Source: Akkermansiaceae bacterium UBA956
Lineage (GTDB): Bacteria; Verrucomicrobiota; Verrucomicrobiia; Verrucomicrobiales; Akkermansiaceae
Assembly: GCA_002293145.1 (NCBI GenBank)
Contig: DBCO01000040.1
Coordinates: 1 to 64,000, forward strand
Direction: 5' to 3'
DNA length: 64,000 nucleotides
Shown here: positions 1-8,652 of the stretch, piece by piece
Layout: each line of letters begins with the position of its first letter
Numbering within the stretch: the stretch's first letter is position 1
Made by a program: the position numbers and the translations under genes
The notes under the pieces: generated by a model
What the model saw: the letters and a program-made list of their open reading frames with translations, nothing else
What the model was told of the DNA's origin: nothing
Databases searched by the model: none

Positions 1-49
1 CCGGCAGCAACAAGGTGAAAGAATAAGCGCAGAGTAGGAGATTTTTCAT
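1..49 (-). CDS. 5' end of a secreted beta-helix protein, cut by the window edge
   Basis: Only the first 16 codons are inside the window, reading leftward from an ATG at 47-49. They encode the start of a hydrophobic signal peptide (MKNLLLCAYSFTLLLP). The same 16 codons and the 69 bases upstream recur exactly at 10104-10221, where 121 codons of the copy survive, so the identity of this gene is inferred from that copy: a secreted right-handed parallel beta-helix protein of the kind often found in polysaccharide-degrading clusters. The gene may be intact beyond the left edge. No convincing Shine-Dalgarno sequence precedes the start. Confidence 0.55.
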   Translation of the reverse strand, partial: MKNLLLCAYSFTLLLP

Positions 50-118
50 GGGGAATGGATGATCGTGAATTCGATCACGGTATCCAATAAGGAGAGGGGA
101 TTTGCAATCCTATTGTTG
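1..118. repeat. Direct repeat copy A (pair with 10104-10221)
   Basis: Read base by base, positions 1-118 are identical to 10104-10221 and in the same orientation. The two copies diverge at 119 and 10222. Copy A may extend left of the window, so its true length is unknown. It covers the first 16 codons and the upstream leader of a beta-helix gene. The two copies bound about 10.1 kb of DNA. Confidence 0.95.
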
Positions 119-394
119 GAAGTCTTGCGTTTCCATGCCGATAAAAGATCACATGAAGAACACTTAGGTTGCATGAGAGGGAAGGAAAGTAGGGGATCGT
201 GAGATCAAGCAGGGTGACATTCGATTCAATAGGAATTTTTTGCATGATCATTGAAGCGACTCGCAAGCGCTGGTCCCCAGCCGGATTGTTCGGCAACCGT
301 CGATTTGCCGATTAGGCCGACGGTGGACATTCTTGTTCTGAGACGCCGCTCGAACGATCGAAAAATGTTAGATAGCCATCCTTCATGTCGGTCT

Positions 395-775
395 TAAACA
401 TGGGGGGTAATCTGATCGCTGTGAAAGGGGCGTCGATGTTCTGTGATAACCTCAAATGAAACGTTGGGTTCGTCGAGGGTGACGATCATCGAGCAGGTCT
501 TGCCGGTTTGGGATTCCTTGACTGATATTTTCAGTTGATGATCATTCAGTCGCGCGATATCCGTCACGCTGAATGCTGAAAAACTTCGGCTGAACCATCG
601 CCCCCCATTTCGTGATCACGGCATGATTGATGCAATTGGCCAAATCGGCAGACCAAATGCGCATGGTGCGAGAGCCTTTAATGACCAGCGTGTTCGATTT
701 ACTCTCGGCTCCGTAAGGTCATTATTCCGGATGGACTGACCGAAAAGATCGGATGGAATTAACAGGCGCGTCTAG
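395..775 (-). pseudogene. Decayed C-terminal gene remnant with at least two frameshifts
   Basis: No intact gene covers 119-843, but the minus strand carries protein-like stretches in shifting frames. Around 775-712 one frame reads LLIPSDLFGQSIRNNDLTE. From about 709 to 544 a second frame runs through TLVIKGSRTMRIWSADLANC to a TGA. From about 560 to 395 a third frame contains LKISVKESQTGKTCSMIVTL and ends at TAA (395-397). Read in order the pieces look like the continuous C-terminus of one protein, so I interpret them as a gene broken by two frameshifts. The family is not recognised. It lies just downstream of, and on the same strand as, the gene at 844-3921. The remainder of 119-843 shows nothing convincing. 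Confidence 0.5.
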
Positions 776-843
776 AAAAGCGAACGCGGAATAAAGAAGC
801 AGCTTCGATGCAGAGCAAATTTTAAGTGAAGAGTTTTCATTGT

Positions 844-3800
844 TTAGTGAACGTCGACAATGACCCTAAAGTCGTGAGGTGGAATAACTTGTTTTCCATA
901 CAGGTATTCGATATCCCCGAAATTGGCCACCACGACCACCGTTTTATCATTTTCTTTGAACTGTGATTTTTGAACAAGCGGAGTGAGGAATTCATGGTTG
1001 GCAAGTTCGTGAAAATTCCTATCAGGCCATGCATCGCTGACTCTCTTATGCCAATCCAATTGTGTATCACCGATCAGGTAATCATTGAATCTCGCATTCA
1101 GCCCGTACAATGCAGCGTAAAGCATGGCGTCCTTCGCTCCCGGATTATTGGATAGATCAACGACGGATCCGCCGTAAACCAGCGACCACAGAGGAATGAA
1201 AGCCCCGGGTTTTGATTTCCAAAATTCAAAACCAATACTATGACCGTGCCCCACGTCGATAATATCAGTCAACCAATCAATAGGAGATCCTTCTGAAACT
1301 ACTGATCCCATAGTGTCTCTGATATACGTCAAGAACTCGCGCCTTGCAAGGACTTGCTGACGAGAAGTCAGCGGATGGCGCGGATCAAAACAATCATACA
1401 TAGAGCAGCCTTCACAATCCAGAAGGTATGGGCATTCCCCGATCACCTCTTTTACGTGCGGAAGATCCCTTTGGGCAAACCTGAGTTTCTGGCTATCACA
1501 GAGAAAAAAGGTCTTTTCCTTTTCGAAAGAATAAAAGCTGCCGTCGCGCTTCATGGCGCGCAGGCTCGCATCGTAATCCTGGCCCCGATCCGCGAAGGGT
1601 GTGAACTCATCCACCGGAGAAAATCCATAACCCATTTTCCTAGCAACATCGGCAACATTCCTGAATTCCACCGTGGTGCTGCTTACGGGAGTCATACCCT
1701 CGGGCCATCTTTTCCATCCGCCCACAAAATCGTTCTTGTTCGCAACATGCAGAACCGCCTTGTTGACGCCGTTTTCCTTGAGCTTCGCCATGAATGCTGG
1801 CATTTCACTCAAGGAATAGGCGCCCCAGAAGAAACTGGCATTCACGGAAAGGTTGCTAACAGGTCTCTGCTTAACCCTCTCTCTGAGAGTCACGAATCTT
1901 CCCGATTCTATCAAAAAACGCCGATAAGCCTTCGCCATCTCGACATATCCTCCCTTATCCAAGAACTGATACCGTATATGTCGTGATTCATTGACTCTGT
2001 CCTTCTCGAAACTCCAGATCGGAGTGGTGGAGCTTAGGCGTTTACATCCGTTGCTGTTCTGACTCACCAACGTTTTCAGCTCGTAATCCGCCGCAGGAAA
2101 ATCCGTTATGATCGCGACGCAGGGATGCCCCCGTTTAACTGTCCCAAAAAATGGCAGCGTGGCTTCTCCCCTTATCTCGAATCCCTCCGGTTTTCTATAC
2201 CTTTCGACATCCATGCCAAGAGGGAACATACGTCCTTCTCTCGAATCATAATTGCCTATCGAGCTCACGATGTATCCTTCTTCACCTGCGCTGGTCGAAG
2301 CAAAGTCGAGAGGGAATGTTAATGATAGATATTTTTTATCGGCAGGAAACTGAATGGGATCCAAGGTGACCTCCAGAGACCTATTCTTGAGCACAAGCGT
2401 GTATGATATGCTCAGTCCTGGATACTTATCAAACCCGGAAGATGTGACTTTGAATCCATTGTCGATTTTCTCACAACTCACACTACCGTCCCATGCGGAT
2501 ACCTGATCATCAATCAAAAACGGAGGTCCAGGCATGAACCAATTTTCATGCGTGACACTGTCTTCCACCCTGAAACTATGTTTCTTCCCGCCGTGTTGCA
2601 GAATAAGCGTCAGGCCGTCGTTCGAAAACTGCATCGTGTTTCCTCCTTGAATTTCCGGAGGTGCCAAGCTGCCTGCATTTTGAGATAAACTCCCTAGGTC
2701 CGGGAAATTTCTATCAACCGCAAGTCTGTTGTTGAAGTCAGAAAGCTTCGTGCTTTTCGTCCATTTGGAATCATCAAACTCTCGCAAATACCAATCCTTG
2801 ATCGATTCCGAACTGCTCTTCATCCCTTCACCGCTGGTCACCATCTCATTCCCACCAGGCGATTCCTTGTTGGGATATCCCACATAGACAAAGAATCCGG
2901 AATTGCCGCCATCTTTCGTCACTTGGGCAGCAATCACATTCTCACCAGCTTTCAACTCGCCCGTTATATCGAAAATTTGCGCCTCTGAGTAATCCTGGGC
3001 GGGTATGACTGCCTTTCCATTCAGGAACACCTGGTAATGGCCTCCATCACAAACCATGAATACCTTCTTCCCAGTGAGGTCCGGTGCCGTGAACGACTTC
3101 CGGAAATAGGCGGTTGGATTTTCGGGATTATCTGTCCATATCCACGGACTGTTTTTGTAATGGGCACCATCGATTTCATCCGCTTTCCTTTTCAAATGAT
3201 CCTCGTATGGTTTTCTAATCTCCTCTTCGCTCAGTGCGCGGTTGTATATTTTCACTTCATCGATGATGCCATTGAAATAGGATGCATTTGGCGTCCTTCC
3301 ACCGATGTCGATGCTTGTGTGAGCCGATCTTATCGCCGTTCCGACTGCCGGGTTTGTGGAGATCAATTTTCCGTCTATGAAGAGTTTGACAGTCTTATCC
3401 GTGTTGAAATCACAGGTCATTGCAACGTGATACCACTGACCTGGCGTCGGGCCGCTTGGGGAAACTGCGGAACATTGAGCGCCTTCGGAATTCCAGATAC
3501 CAGCGAAGAATCTGCCTCCCTGAATCCAGATGCCGAAATCAAGGCTTTCGGGTCCGGCAAAAACCAGATTGGCGTTAACATTGTTTCCCGTTGACTGGAT
3601 CCATGCTTCAACGCTTACCGCTTTATCGACAAGTCCACTTCCTGGGCTACTTACATTGACGAAATCACTCGTCCCGTTGAATTCCAAGGCGCTCCCAACT
3701 ACTCCTTTTACCCGCCTGGCTCCAGAAATAGCACCGTCATGTCCGCTTTTAGAAGTGTCTTTGATGGCATTTCCATCTCCCTCATTGAAGCTCCAGCACC

Positions 3801-3921
3801 CGACAAGTCCCGGTTCTCCATCTGGCGCTGCCTCCGCCGCATTAGCACGGTTAATAGCAGTAACCAACGTTACGCTGGAAAGCGTGGCTACTGAAATAAT
3901 GGCATGTAATACTTTTCTCAT
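844..3921 (-). CDS. Secreted LamG plus DUF5696-like glycan hydrolase
   Basis: This 1025-residue protein begins with a signal peptide (about residues 1-29, cleavage near AANA-EA). A LamG/concanavalin-like lectin domain occupies roughly 35-235 (starts GLVGCWSFNEGDG). A jelly-roll galactose-binding-like segment follows at about 255-350 (WIWTDNPENPTAYFRKSF, VFLNGKAV). From about 430 onward comes a long catalytic-type region resembling the DUF5696 family, with the typical GGYVEMAKAYRRFLIESGRF helix and a barrel-like part with several acidic pairs (PVDEFTP, LLDCEGCSMYDCF). DUF5696 proteins look like glycoside hydrolases related to alpha-N-acetylgalactosaminidase families, but I cannot assign a substrate. 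It is the last gene of the three-gene minus-strand block 8483-844 and probably acts at the cell surface. Confidence 0.65.
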   Translation of the reverse strand: MRKVLHAIISVATLSSVTLVTAINRANAAEAAPDGEPGLVGCWSFNEGDGNAIKDTSKSGHDGAISGARRVKGVVGSALEFNGTSDFVNVSSPGSGLVDKAVSVEAWIQSTGNNVNANLVFAGPESLDFGIWIQGGRFFAGIWNSEGAQCSAVSPSGPTPGQWYHVAMTCDFNTDKTVKLFIDGKLISTNPAVGTAIRSAHTSIDIGGRTPNASYFNGIIDEVKIYNRALSEEEIRKPYEDHLKRKADEIDGAHYKNSPWIWTDNPENPTAYFRKSFTAPDLTGKKVFMVCDGGHYQVFLNGKAVIPAQDYSEAQIFDITGELKAGENVIAAQVTKDGGNSGFFVYVGYPNKESPGGNEMVTSGEGMKSSSESIKDWYLREFDDSKWTKSTKLSDFNNRLAVDRNFPDLGSLSQNAGSLAPPEIQGGNTMQFSNDGLTLILQHGGKKHSFRVEDSVTHENWFMPGPPFLIDDQVSAWDGSVSCEKIDNGFKVTSSGFDKYPGLSISYTLVLKNRSLEVTLDPIQFPADKKYLSLTFPLDFASTSAGEEGYIVSSIGNYDSREGRMFPLGMDVERYRKPEGFEIRGEATLPFFGTVKRGHPCVAIITDFPAADYELKTLVSQNSNGCKRLSSTTPIWSFEKDRVNESRHIRYQFLDKGGYVEMAKAYRRFLIESGRFVTLRERVKQRPVSNLSVNASFFWGAYSLSEMPAFMAKLKENGVNKAVLHVANKNDFVGGWKRWPEGMTPVSSTTVEFRNVADVARKMGYGFSPVDEFTPFADRGQDYDASLRAMKRDGSFYSFEKEKTFFLCDSQKLRFAQRDLPHVKEVIGECPYLLDCEGCSMYDCFDPRHPLTSRQQVLARREFLTYIRDTMGSVVSEGSPIDWLTDIIDVGHGHSIGFEFWKSKPGAFIPLWSLVYGGSVVDLSNNPGAKDAMLYAALYGLNARFNDYLIGDTQLDWHKRVSDAWPDRNFHELANHEFLTPLVQKSQFKENDKTVVVVANFGDIEYLYGKQVIPPHDFRVIVDVH

Positions 3922-4096
3922 AATAGTTTATTTTAGATCACAGTGAAGACTAAAGTTGATGGGTTTCATTGTTGTTTTTTCTCTGCGGGACTCCCGTGAA
4001 AATAGAAAGCGGATTCAGGCGGCAAACGCATGTATGAATGATGGGTTTTAGCTTGTCCTCTAAATGCGGATCATTACCGGTCTTCGCCATATCATC
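3922..4096. other. Spacer between two module genes
   Basis: Short intergenic stretch between the discoidin protein gene and the LamG hydrolase gene. It contains a small inverted pair, CGGGA/TCCCG, around 3988-3998 and AT-rich sequence directly before the downstream ATG. No Shine-Dalgarno sequence is visible. It could hold a separate promoter for 844-3921, but nothing in it decides this. Confidence 0.3.
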
Positions 4097-5476
4097 CTAA
4101 GGCCATTTCACTGGATCTTGTAGGTGATGGACGAGCCAGTAGGCAACCCCCGTGATCGTCGCGGCGGGCGATCCATCTGGATTGGCTTCTGGAAGCACCG
4201 GATACGCTTCAAATTGCCCCGCATAGTATGATACCATATAGACTTCGGGATCCGCGCCCTGTGCCTCTAGATAACGGACATGCGCTTGGCAATCGGCCAA
4301 CCAGGCCGCGGCATTCCCCTGACAGGTAAACGGCGCAAGCATGATGCTTGCGATCTTTCCTTTCGCATGAGAGTAGGTTATTGCGGATTCTTCCGCTCCT
4401 TTATAGCCACCAGCATCCTCCGCCCAAAGTCTCGCCGGTCCATCCGTGGCATACCCATCTGACTCGTTGATACGATTCAGGGTGTTAATTGCATTCTCCG
4501 TGCCGGACTCAAGGTTTCCGCCGAGCGCCCATGGGCCCCACATCGACAGGACGGGTCGATTCGGATCGCGCCATTTCAGCGCTTGAACATGATCCGCGTA
4601 GGTTCCGACCATGGGGGCCGTGCTATCGATGTTTAAAGCCGTGTAGGTGGGACCATTAAAAAACTGTCGCAGAATATCGATGTTCGATTTGTCCGCGTCG
4701 ATGGTTGATCGCACAGCGTCGGTCTCGTAGTAGACGTTCTTGTGGGTGAACAACTCTGCAAACTGCCGTAGCCTGTAGTTCTGGATTTCATCGCTGGGAT
4801 TCGGCCCGAAACAGAAGTTGTTGATGTAAAATCCATCGACGTTGGCTCGAGTCCAGGCCCATTTCTCCGGACCAGCAATCATATCATTCCAGCCGAACGT
4901 ATCTCCGCCAATATATACCTTGGGTTGGATGTATCCCGCTTGGCAATTGGCCATCTGAAACACGTAGTTTCCACTATCATCCATACCCAACGTATTTGCC
5001 ACAATCCGAATGGCGTCACACACCACGGTCTTCGGTAATTTGACGACCACATCAGCGGACTGGGGTATTGGCCATGCCAAGGTTCCGAAGGGATTCCAAT
5101 TGGTTCCATCGCCCCAATACACAGTAACGGAAGAGGGAAACGCGCTTGGTAATCCGCCGATCATTCGTGGAGTCAGTTTGAGATGGTTGACTCGTTTTAA
5201 GCCCCCTAAATCAATATCGTACCATTCTGTATTGTTTGAGGAATTGTGGAGACTGCTGCTCCAACAGCTGTCCATGCTGGCGTCAATTCCATGGGAAACA
5301 GGCCAACCCGCAAATTCGGAGGAGGCCTTCGACTTGATGGTTGGATAGACGATATCCGCATTCGCAGTCGTGCAAAAACCAGAAGCCAGGCCCATGCCCA
5401 TAAGGAACAGGCGCAGTGCCGTCGAGAAATGTGATGAAAGAATGTTTATGGACTTATAATTTTTCGATACAATCAT
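4097..5476 (-). CDS. Secreted discoidin (F5/8 type C) domain protein with unknown C-terminal domain
   Basis: The protein has 459 residues. An N-terminal hydrophobic stretch (about residues 18-38, LRLFLMGMGLASGFC) looks like a signal sequence with a long polar n-region. Residues about 45-185 form an F5/8 type C, carbohydrate-binding-like domain (SHGIDASMDSCWSSSLHNSS, WYDIDLGGLKRVNHLKLTP). The remaining 270 residues (from PKVYIGGDTFGWNDMI) are rich in aromatic and acidic residues and end in YWLVHHLQDP. They may form a barrel-type hydrolase, but I recognise no family. It is flanked on the same strand by the beta-strand-repeat protein and the LamG hydrolase, suggesting a shared extracellular glycan substrate. 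No catalytic residues can be named. Confidence 0.55.
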   Translation of the reverse strand: MIVSKNYKSINILSSHFSTALRLFLMGMGLASGFCTTANADIVYPTIKSKASSEFAGWPVSHGIDASMDSCWSSSLHNSSNNTEWYDIDLGGLKRVNHLKLTPRMIGGLPSAFPSSVTVYWGDGTNWNPFGTLAWPIPQSADVVVKLPKTVVCDAIRIVANTLGMDDSGNYVFQMANCQAGYIQPKVYIGGDTFGWNDMIAGPEKWAWTRANVDGFYINNFCFGPNPSDEIQNYRLRQFAELFTHKNVYYETDAVRSTIDADKSNIDILRQFFNGPTYTALNIDSTAPMVGTYADHVQALKWRDPNRPVLSMWGPWALGGNLESGTENAINTLNRINESDGYATDGPARLWAEDAGGYKGAEESAITYSHAKGKIASIMLAPFTCQGNAAAWLADCQAHVRYLEAQGADPEVYMVSYYAGQFEAYPVLPEANPDGSPAATITGVAYWLVHHLQDPVKWP

Positions 5477-5654
5477 GCGTGGAACATCGTTGAGTCACGC
5501 GGACGGCATCGCCTCGGCTGGCAGCGGAGTACCAAGCGCTCCGGCGAATTTCTGATCGTGGTCGTCAATCAATTACATCTTCCTAAAGCTGTACATTTCG
5601 TGAAATCAAGCTGCCAGTGCACGCGTGGGTGGCGGGTTAAATTATTGCACGATA

Positions 5655-8483
5655 TCAGGGTGCAGGAGTCACCACAAGGCGGGCAAATTTCTTCGGGGCC
5701 GAACCCTTTGGAACGGTGAGGGTGACGGTATCAGTGCCGACGCTTGGTGTATCCTTTTGGATGGTGACCCCTGGATTGTTGACCTGCGCGGTGCCGGGAA
5801 CGTTGTAACTGTCTGGCCAGCTGATCAGGTCGGGACTGACTTGAATCGCCAAGGTAGTGGAGCCGTCGATGGAAACCTGTGACCGCTGAAAGGTGAAGAC
5901 CAGGTTGCCGCCATTGATGGAGATGGCAGGCAATTTTGAGAGGTCGTTGGTGTCCTTGGTGCCACCGATTACGAATTCCACGCCGTTGCTCACGCCATCC
6001 TCGTCATAATCGTCACTGGGAATACCAGTGGGCGCGTTTTCGGCCTTCCACGTAGCGTATCCAGCGGGTCCCGAGGTAACGTAAAGCGTGCCGCCGCCGG
6101 TGAATGCGCCGGACGCATGTGCGCTGGTGTAGTTACCAGCGGGCTGGTGTACACCGTTGATGTACAATGAGTCGACCGTATCTGTCCCGGTGAACGCGAG
6201 ATCTAGCTTTGCACCTGCGCTTGCAGCAATGGAGACCGTGGACGATTCATTGTTGGAATTGACCTGTCCGAGCGAGAGCGTACCGCCAGTAACGGACGTG
6301 TCGCCGTTGTAGCTGTTAGCGCTGGAGAGCGTCTGAGTGGCGGCGCCGCTTTTCACCAACGCGATATCATCACCGGTTGTGCCGTTGATATCCTTGCCGC
6401 CAATGGAAACGCCGGACGACTGGTTGGTGGTGGTGTTCAGGGTCAAGGTCACCACTGTGCCGCTGGTATTGACGACGCTACGGGCGCCCGCATCCACTCC
6501 CCCAAATCCAATTGAGTCCGTGAGGCCCGCGATGGTCTGGTTGTTGCCATTCAAATCCAGAGCCCCTGGCATTCCGGAGGAGCCATTGACAGAAACCAAT
6601 GCCGTGGTGGGCAGTCGGTTATCTCCGCCGCTAAGCGTGACCTGCGGGGAGCCACTCCAATTGACAATCGCGAGATTGCCGGAGAAATCGCATGCCGCGG
6701 AAAGAACCATGAAGTTTTTAGCACCCGATAACGCCGCGAATGTTAGCCCCCCTGTCCCGTGCAAGGCATTGTTGAAATTCAGGGTTGAATTGCCGCCTTC
6801 CGATACGATCAGAGCTCCACCCGACAAGTTGATAGGGCCGGTGAACGTGAGGTTGTTTGGAACGGCGACCGACATGTGCCAATCATAGGTACCACCAATC
6901 ACGCTGATCGGCGTACTGATGGTTCCGTCGTTCGTGCCGGAATCGAAGCGAAGGTGGCCTCCGGATCCGTATGCGCCGTTGACGGTGATTTCGCTCGTGC
7001 TGCCGACCGCTGCGACGCTGCTAAATGCGAGGTAACCGCCGTTGACAGTCGTCGCGCCAGAATAGGTGTTGGTACCGGAGAGGGTTAGCGTTCCAGAGTT
7101 CTGGGTAATCGTGCCGGAGCCGCTGATGGCACCAGACAGCGTTTGTACGGCCGAACTGCCATAGACCATCTCCGCATTGTTGGTGATATTGTAACCGTAG
7201 TTGCCACTGTTCAGTCGTCCGGCGCCGCCAAGCGCCAGCGTGCCCTCGCTGATGGTGGTGTCGCAGTCGTAATCGCTGGCCGCACTAGAGAGCGTGAGCG
7301 TGCCTTCACCGGTCTTGAATAGACCCGTGCGAGCCGTAATCCAATTCCCCGTGAGCGGCCCGGTGATGTTCAATGTGCTGCCAGAGCCGACAGAGATGGT
7401 GCCGCTTCCCGAAAAACCCAGCCACGTGGCGATGGTCGAAAACGCCGCTCCACCGGCGGATAATGTGCGATTCGGGCTAAGCGTTATGTTCGGCCAGCCA
7501 GAGTTATTGACCCCACTTGAGGTTATTGTTCCGCCATTGAGCGTCGGAGCAACGCTGTATTCGTTGGGATCTGCGGGCAGTTCAAGAGTGCCGCCCGCGT
7601 TGACCGTGATTGGAGAGTTGGCGATGCCGTTCAATTGCCACGAACCACCCGGCATGATTAGCTTGCCGCCGTCGACCGTGGTGCCGCCGCCGTAGCCAAG
7701 GACGCCTGAGAGGGTGAGGGCACCAATGCCACTCTTGGTAAGATTGCCGCTGCCGCTGATCGCGTATCCGGCGGTCTGGGCGCCGTAGAGATTGTAAACC
7801 AAGGACGCATTGTTAGTAACGGTAGTGATCGAGGGAAGCGATCCGTCATGCCCGCTCGTGCCGTCCCCAATCTGCAGCGTGCCCGCGTTGATGGTGGTAG
7901 CCTTAGTGTAGTATCCGATATCTGTCTCCGTAGCCAGAGTGGTTGGTGCAGCTGACGTAATCACCGCTGTGCCCGCTCCATTCTTGATGAGGCCGGCGTT
8001 ATTTATGCCTGCGGGATGTCCCCATCCTGAATTTTCGCCGAGGGTGCCATTGAGCGTGAGCGTCCGACCTGCTCCGACGTTCATTGAAATATCACCCCAC
8101 GCCGTTAAAAACGCCGCGTTGAGGGTGAGGTCTGCCCCGGCGGCGTCCATGGTAACAGTCGTGCCTCCGGTGAGAATAAGGGATCCTTCGATCGTGACGG
8201 GTATCGTGAGTCCGCTGGTCGTGCTGATGTTCGTGATCGGAGCCCACGGGTTGAGTTGCATGGTTCCATCCACGACATCACTGCCGAAGACGAGCGCATC
8301 AAAGTTTAGGCTCGCACTGTTGTCAGTCCAGTTGCTTGCAGTGGACACATTGTGGTCAGTGGCACTGCCAATCCAGAGTTTTTCGACCGCATGCGCACTG
8401 GGATTGAGCATGCTGAAACAGGCGAAGAAGACGGCGGAAGCACTGATAGTGGGGGAACGGAATGGATTGTTTTTAGATTTCAC
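5655..8483 (-). CDS. Autotransporter-type beta-strand repeat surface protein
   Basis: This 942-residue protein opens with a signal peptide (about 1-33, ending SAHA-VE). The body to about residue 780 is a run of autotransporter-associated beta-strand repeats, seen as recurring units such as GTLTLSGTNTYSGATTVNGG and KSGIGALTLSGVLGYGGGTT, rich in Gly, Thr, Ser and Asn. Near residue 800 a thrombospondin-type-3-like calcium motif appears (DYDEDGVSNGVEF). The final 75 residues carry an S-P-D-L-I-S-W motif and a terminal PKKFARL segment shared with two other secreted proteins of this window. There is no outer-membrane beta-barrel, so it is not a classical autotransporter. Likely role: large surface or secreted fibre-like protein, function unknown. 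It diverges from the regulator gene at 8653. Confidence 0.75.
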   Translation of the reverse strand: MKSKNNPFRSPTISASAVFFACFSMLNPSAHAVEKLWIGSATDHNVSTASNWTDNSASLNFDALVFGSDVVDGTMQLNPWAPITNISTTSGLTIPVTIEGSLILTGGTTVTMDAAGADLTLNAAFLTAWGDISMNVGAGRTLTLNGTLGENSGWGHPAGINNAGLIKNGAGTAVITSAAPTTLATETDIGYYTKATTINAGTLQIGDGTSGHDGSLPSITTVTNNASLVYNLYGAQTAGYAISGSGNLTKSGIGALTLSGVLGYGGGTTVDGGKLIMPGGSWQLNGIANSPITVNAGGTLELPADPNEYSVAPTLNGGTITSSGVNNSGWPNITLSPNRTLSAGGAAFSTIATWLGFSGSGTISVGSGSTLNITGPLTGNWITARTGLFKTGEGTLTLSSAASDYDCDTTISEGTLALGGAGRLNSGNYGYNITNNAEMVYGSSAVQTLSGAISGSGTITQNSGTLTLSGTNTYSGATTVNGGYLAFSSVAAVGSTSEITVNGAYGSGGHLRFDSGTNDGTISTPISVIGGTYDWHMSVAVPNNLTFTGPINLSGGALIVSEGGNSTLNFNNALHGTGGLTFAALSGAKNFMVLSAACDFSGNLAIVNWSGSPQVTLSGGDNRLPTTALVSVNGSSGMPGALDLNGNNQTIAGLTDSIGFGGVDAGARSVVNTSGTVVTLTLNTTTNQSSGVSIGGKDINGTTGDDIALVKSGAATQTLSSANSYNGDTSVTGGTLSLGQVNSNNESSTVSIAASAGAKLDLAFTGTDTVDSLYINGVHQPAGNYTSAHASGAFTGGGTLYVTSGPAGYATWKAENAPTGIPSDDYDEDGVSNGVEFVIGGTKDTNDLSKLPAISINGGNLVFTFQRSQVSIDGSTTLAIQVSPDLISWPDSYNVPGTAQVNNPGVTIQKDTPSVGTDTVTLTVPKGSAPKKFARLVVTPAP

Positions 8484-8620
8484 AGGTTTGGATCGTTGTG
8501 GGTTGTCGTTACGATTCTTCAGCCTGTTGATCTTTGGACTTTGGCGTGAAGCGATAACAAACTACACTTATGCGCCCCCCTCCAGTGTTCACAAGATAAA
8601 AATCGAAATTCTATTCTTGC

Positions 8621-8645
8621 AACCTCACCGCTTATTGGTGAGGTT
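8621..8645. promoter_or_regulatory. Perfect 9-bp inverted repeat, probable operator
   Basis: AACCTCACC at 8621-8629 is matched exactly by GGTGAGGTT at 8637-8645 around a 7-base centre. The site sits in the 169-bp gap between two divergent genes and ends 7 bases before the ATG of the regulator at 8653. GntR- and LacI-type regulators bind dyads of this kind. I infer that it is the operator for the regulator itself and probably for the beta-strand-repeat gene on the other side. Confidence 0.6.
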
Positions 8646-8652
8646 AACTGGC

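Noticed and set aside
75..296. 73-codon minus-strand frame across the repeat boundary
   Set aside because: It spans the point where the two repeat copies diverge, so it cannot be a conserved gene, and no motif is visible.
7294..7695. Pro/Val-rich plus-strand frame inside the beta-strand gene
   Set aside because: Antisense reading of Gly/Thr-rich repeats; such shadows are usual.
5655..8483. CRISPR-like periodicity
   Set aside because: The periodicity comes from beta-strand protein repeats with diverged bases, not identical repeats with spacers.
7939..8652. In-frame N-terminal extension of the GntR/LacI-type regulator
   Set aside because: It is antisense to the beta-strand repeat gene, is Pro/Val-rich shadow sequence, and the winged helix starts right after the ATG at 8653.
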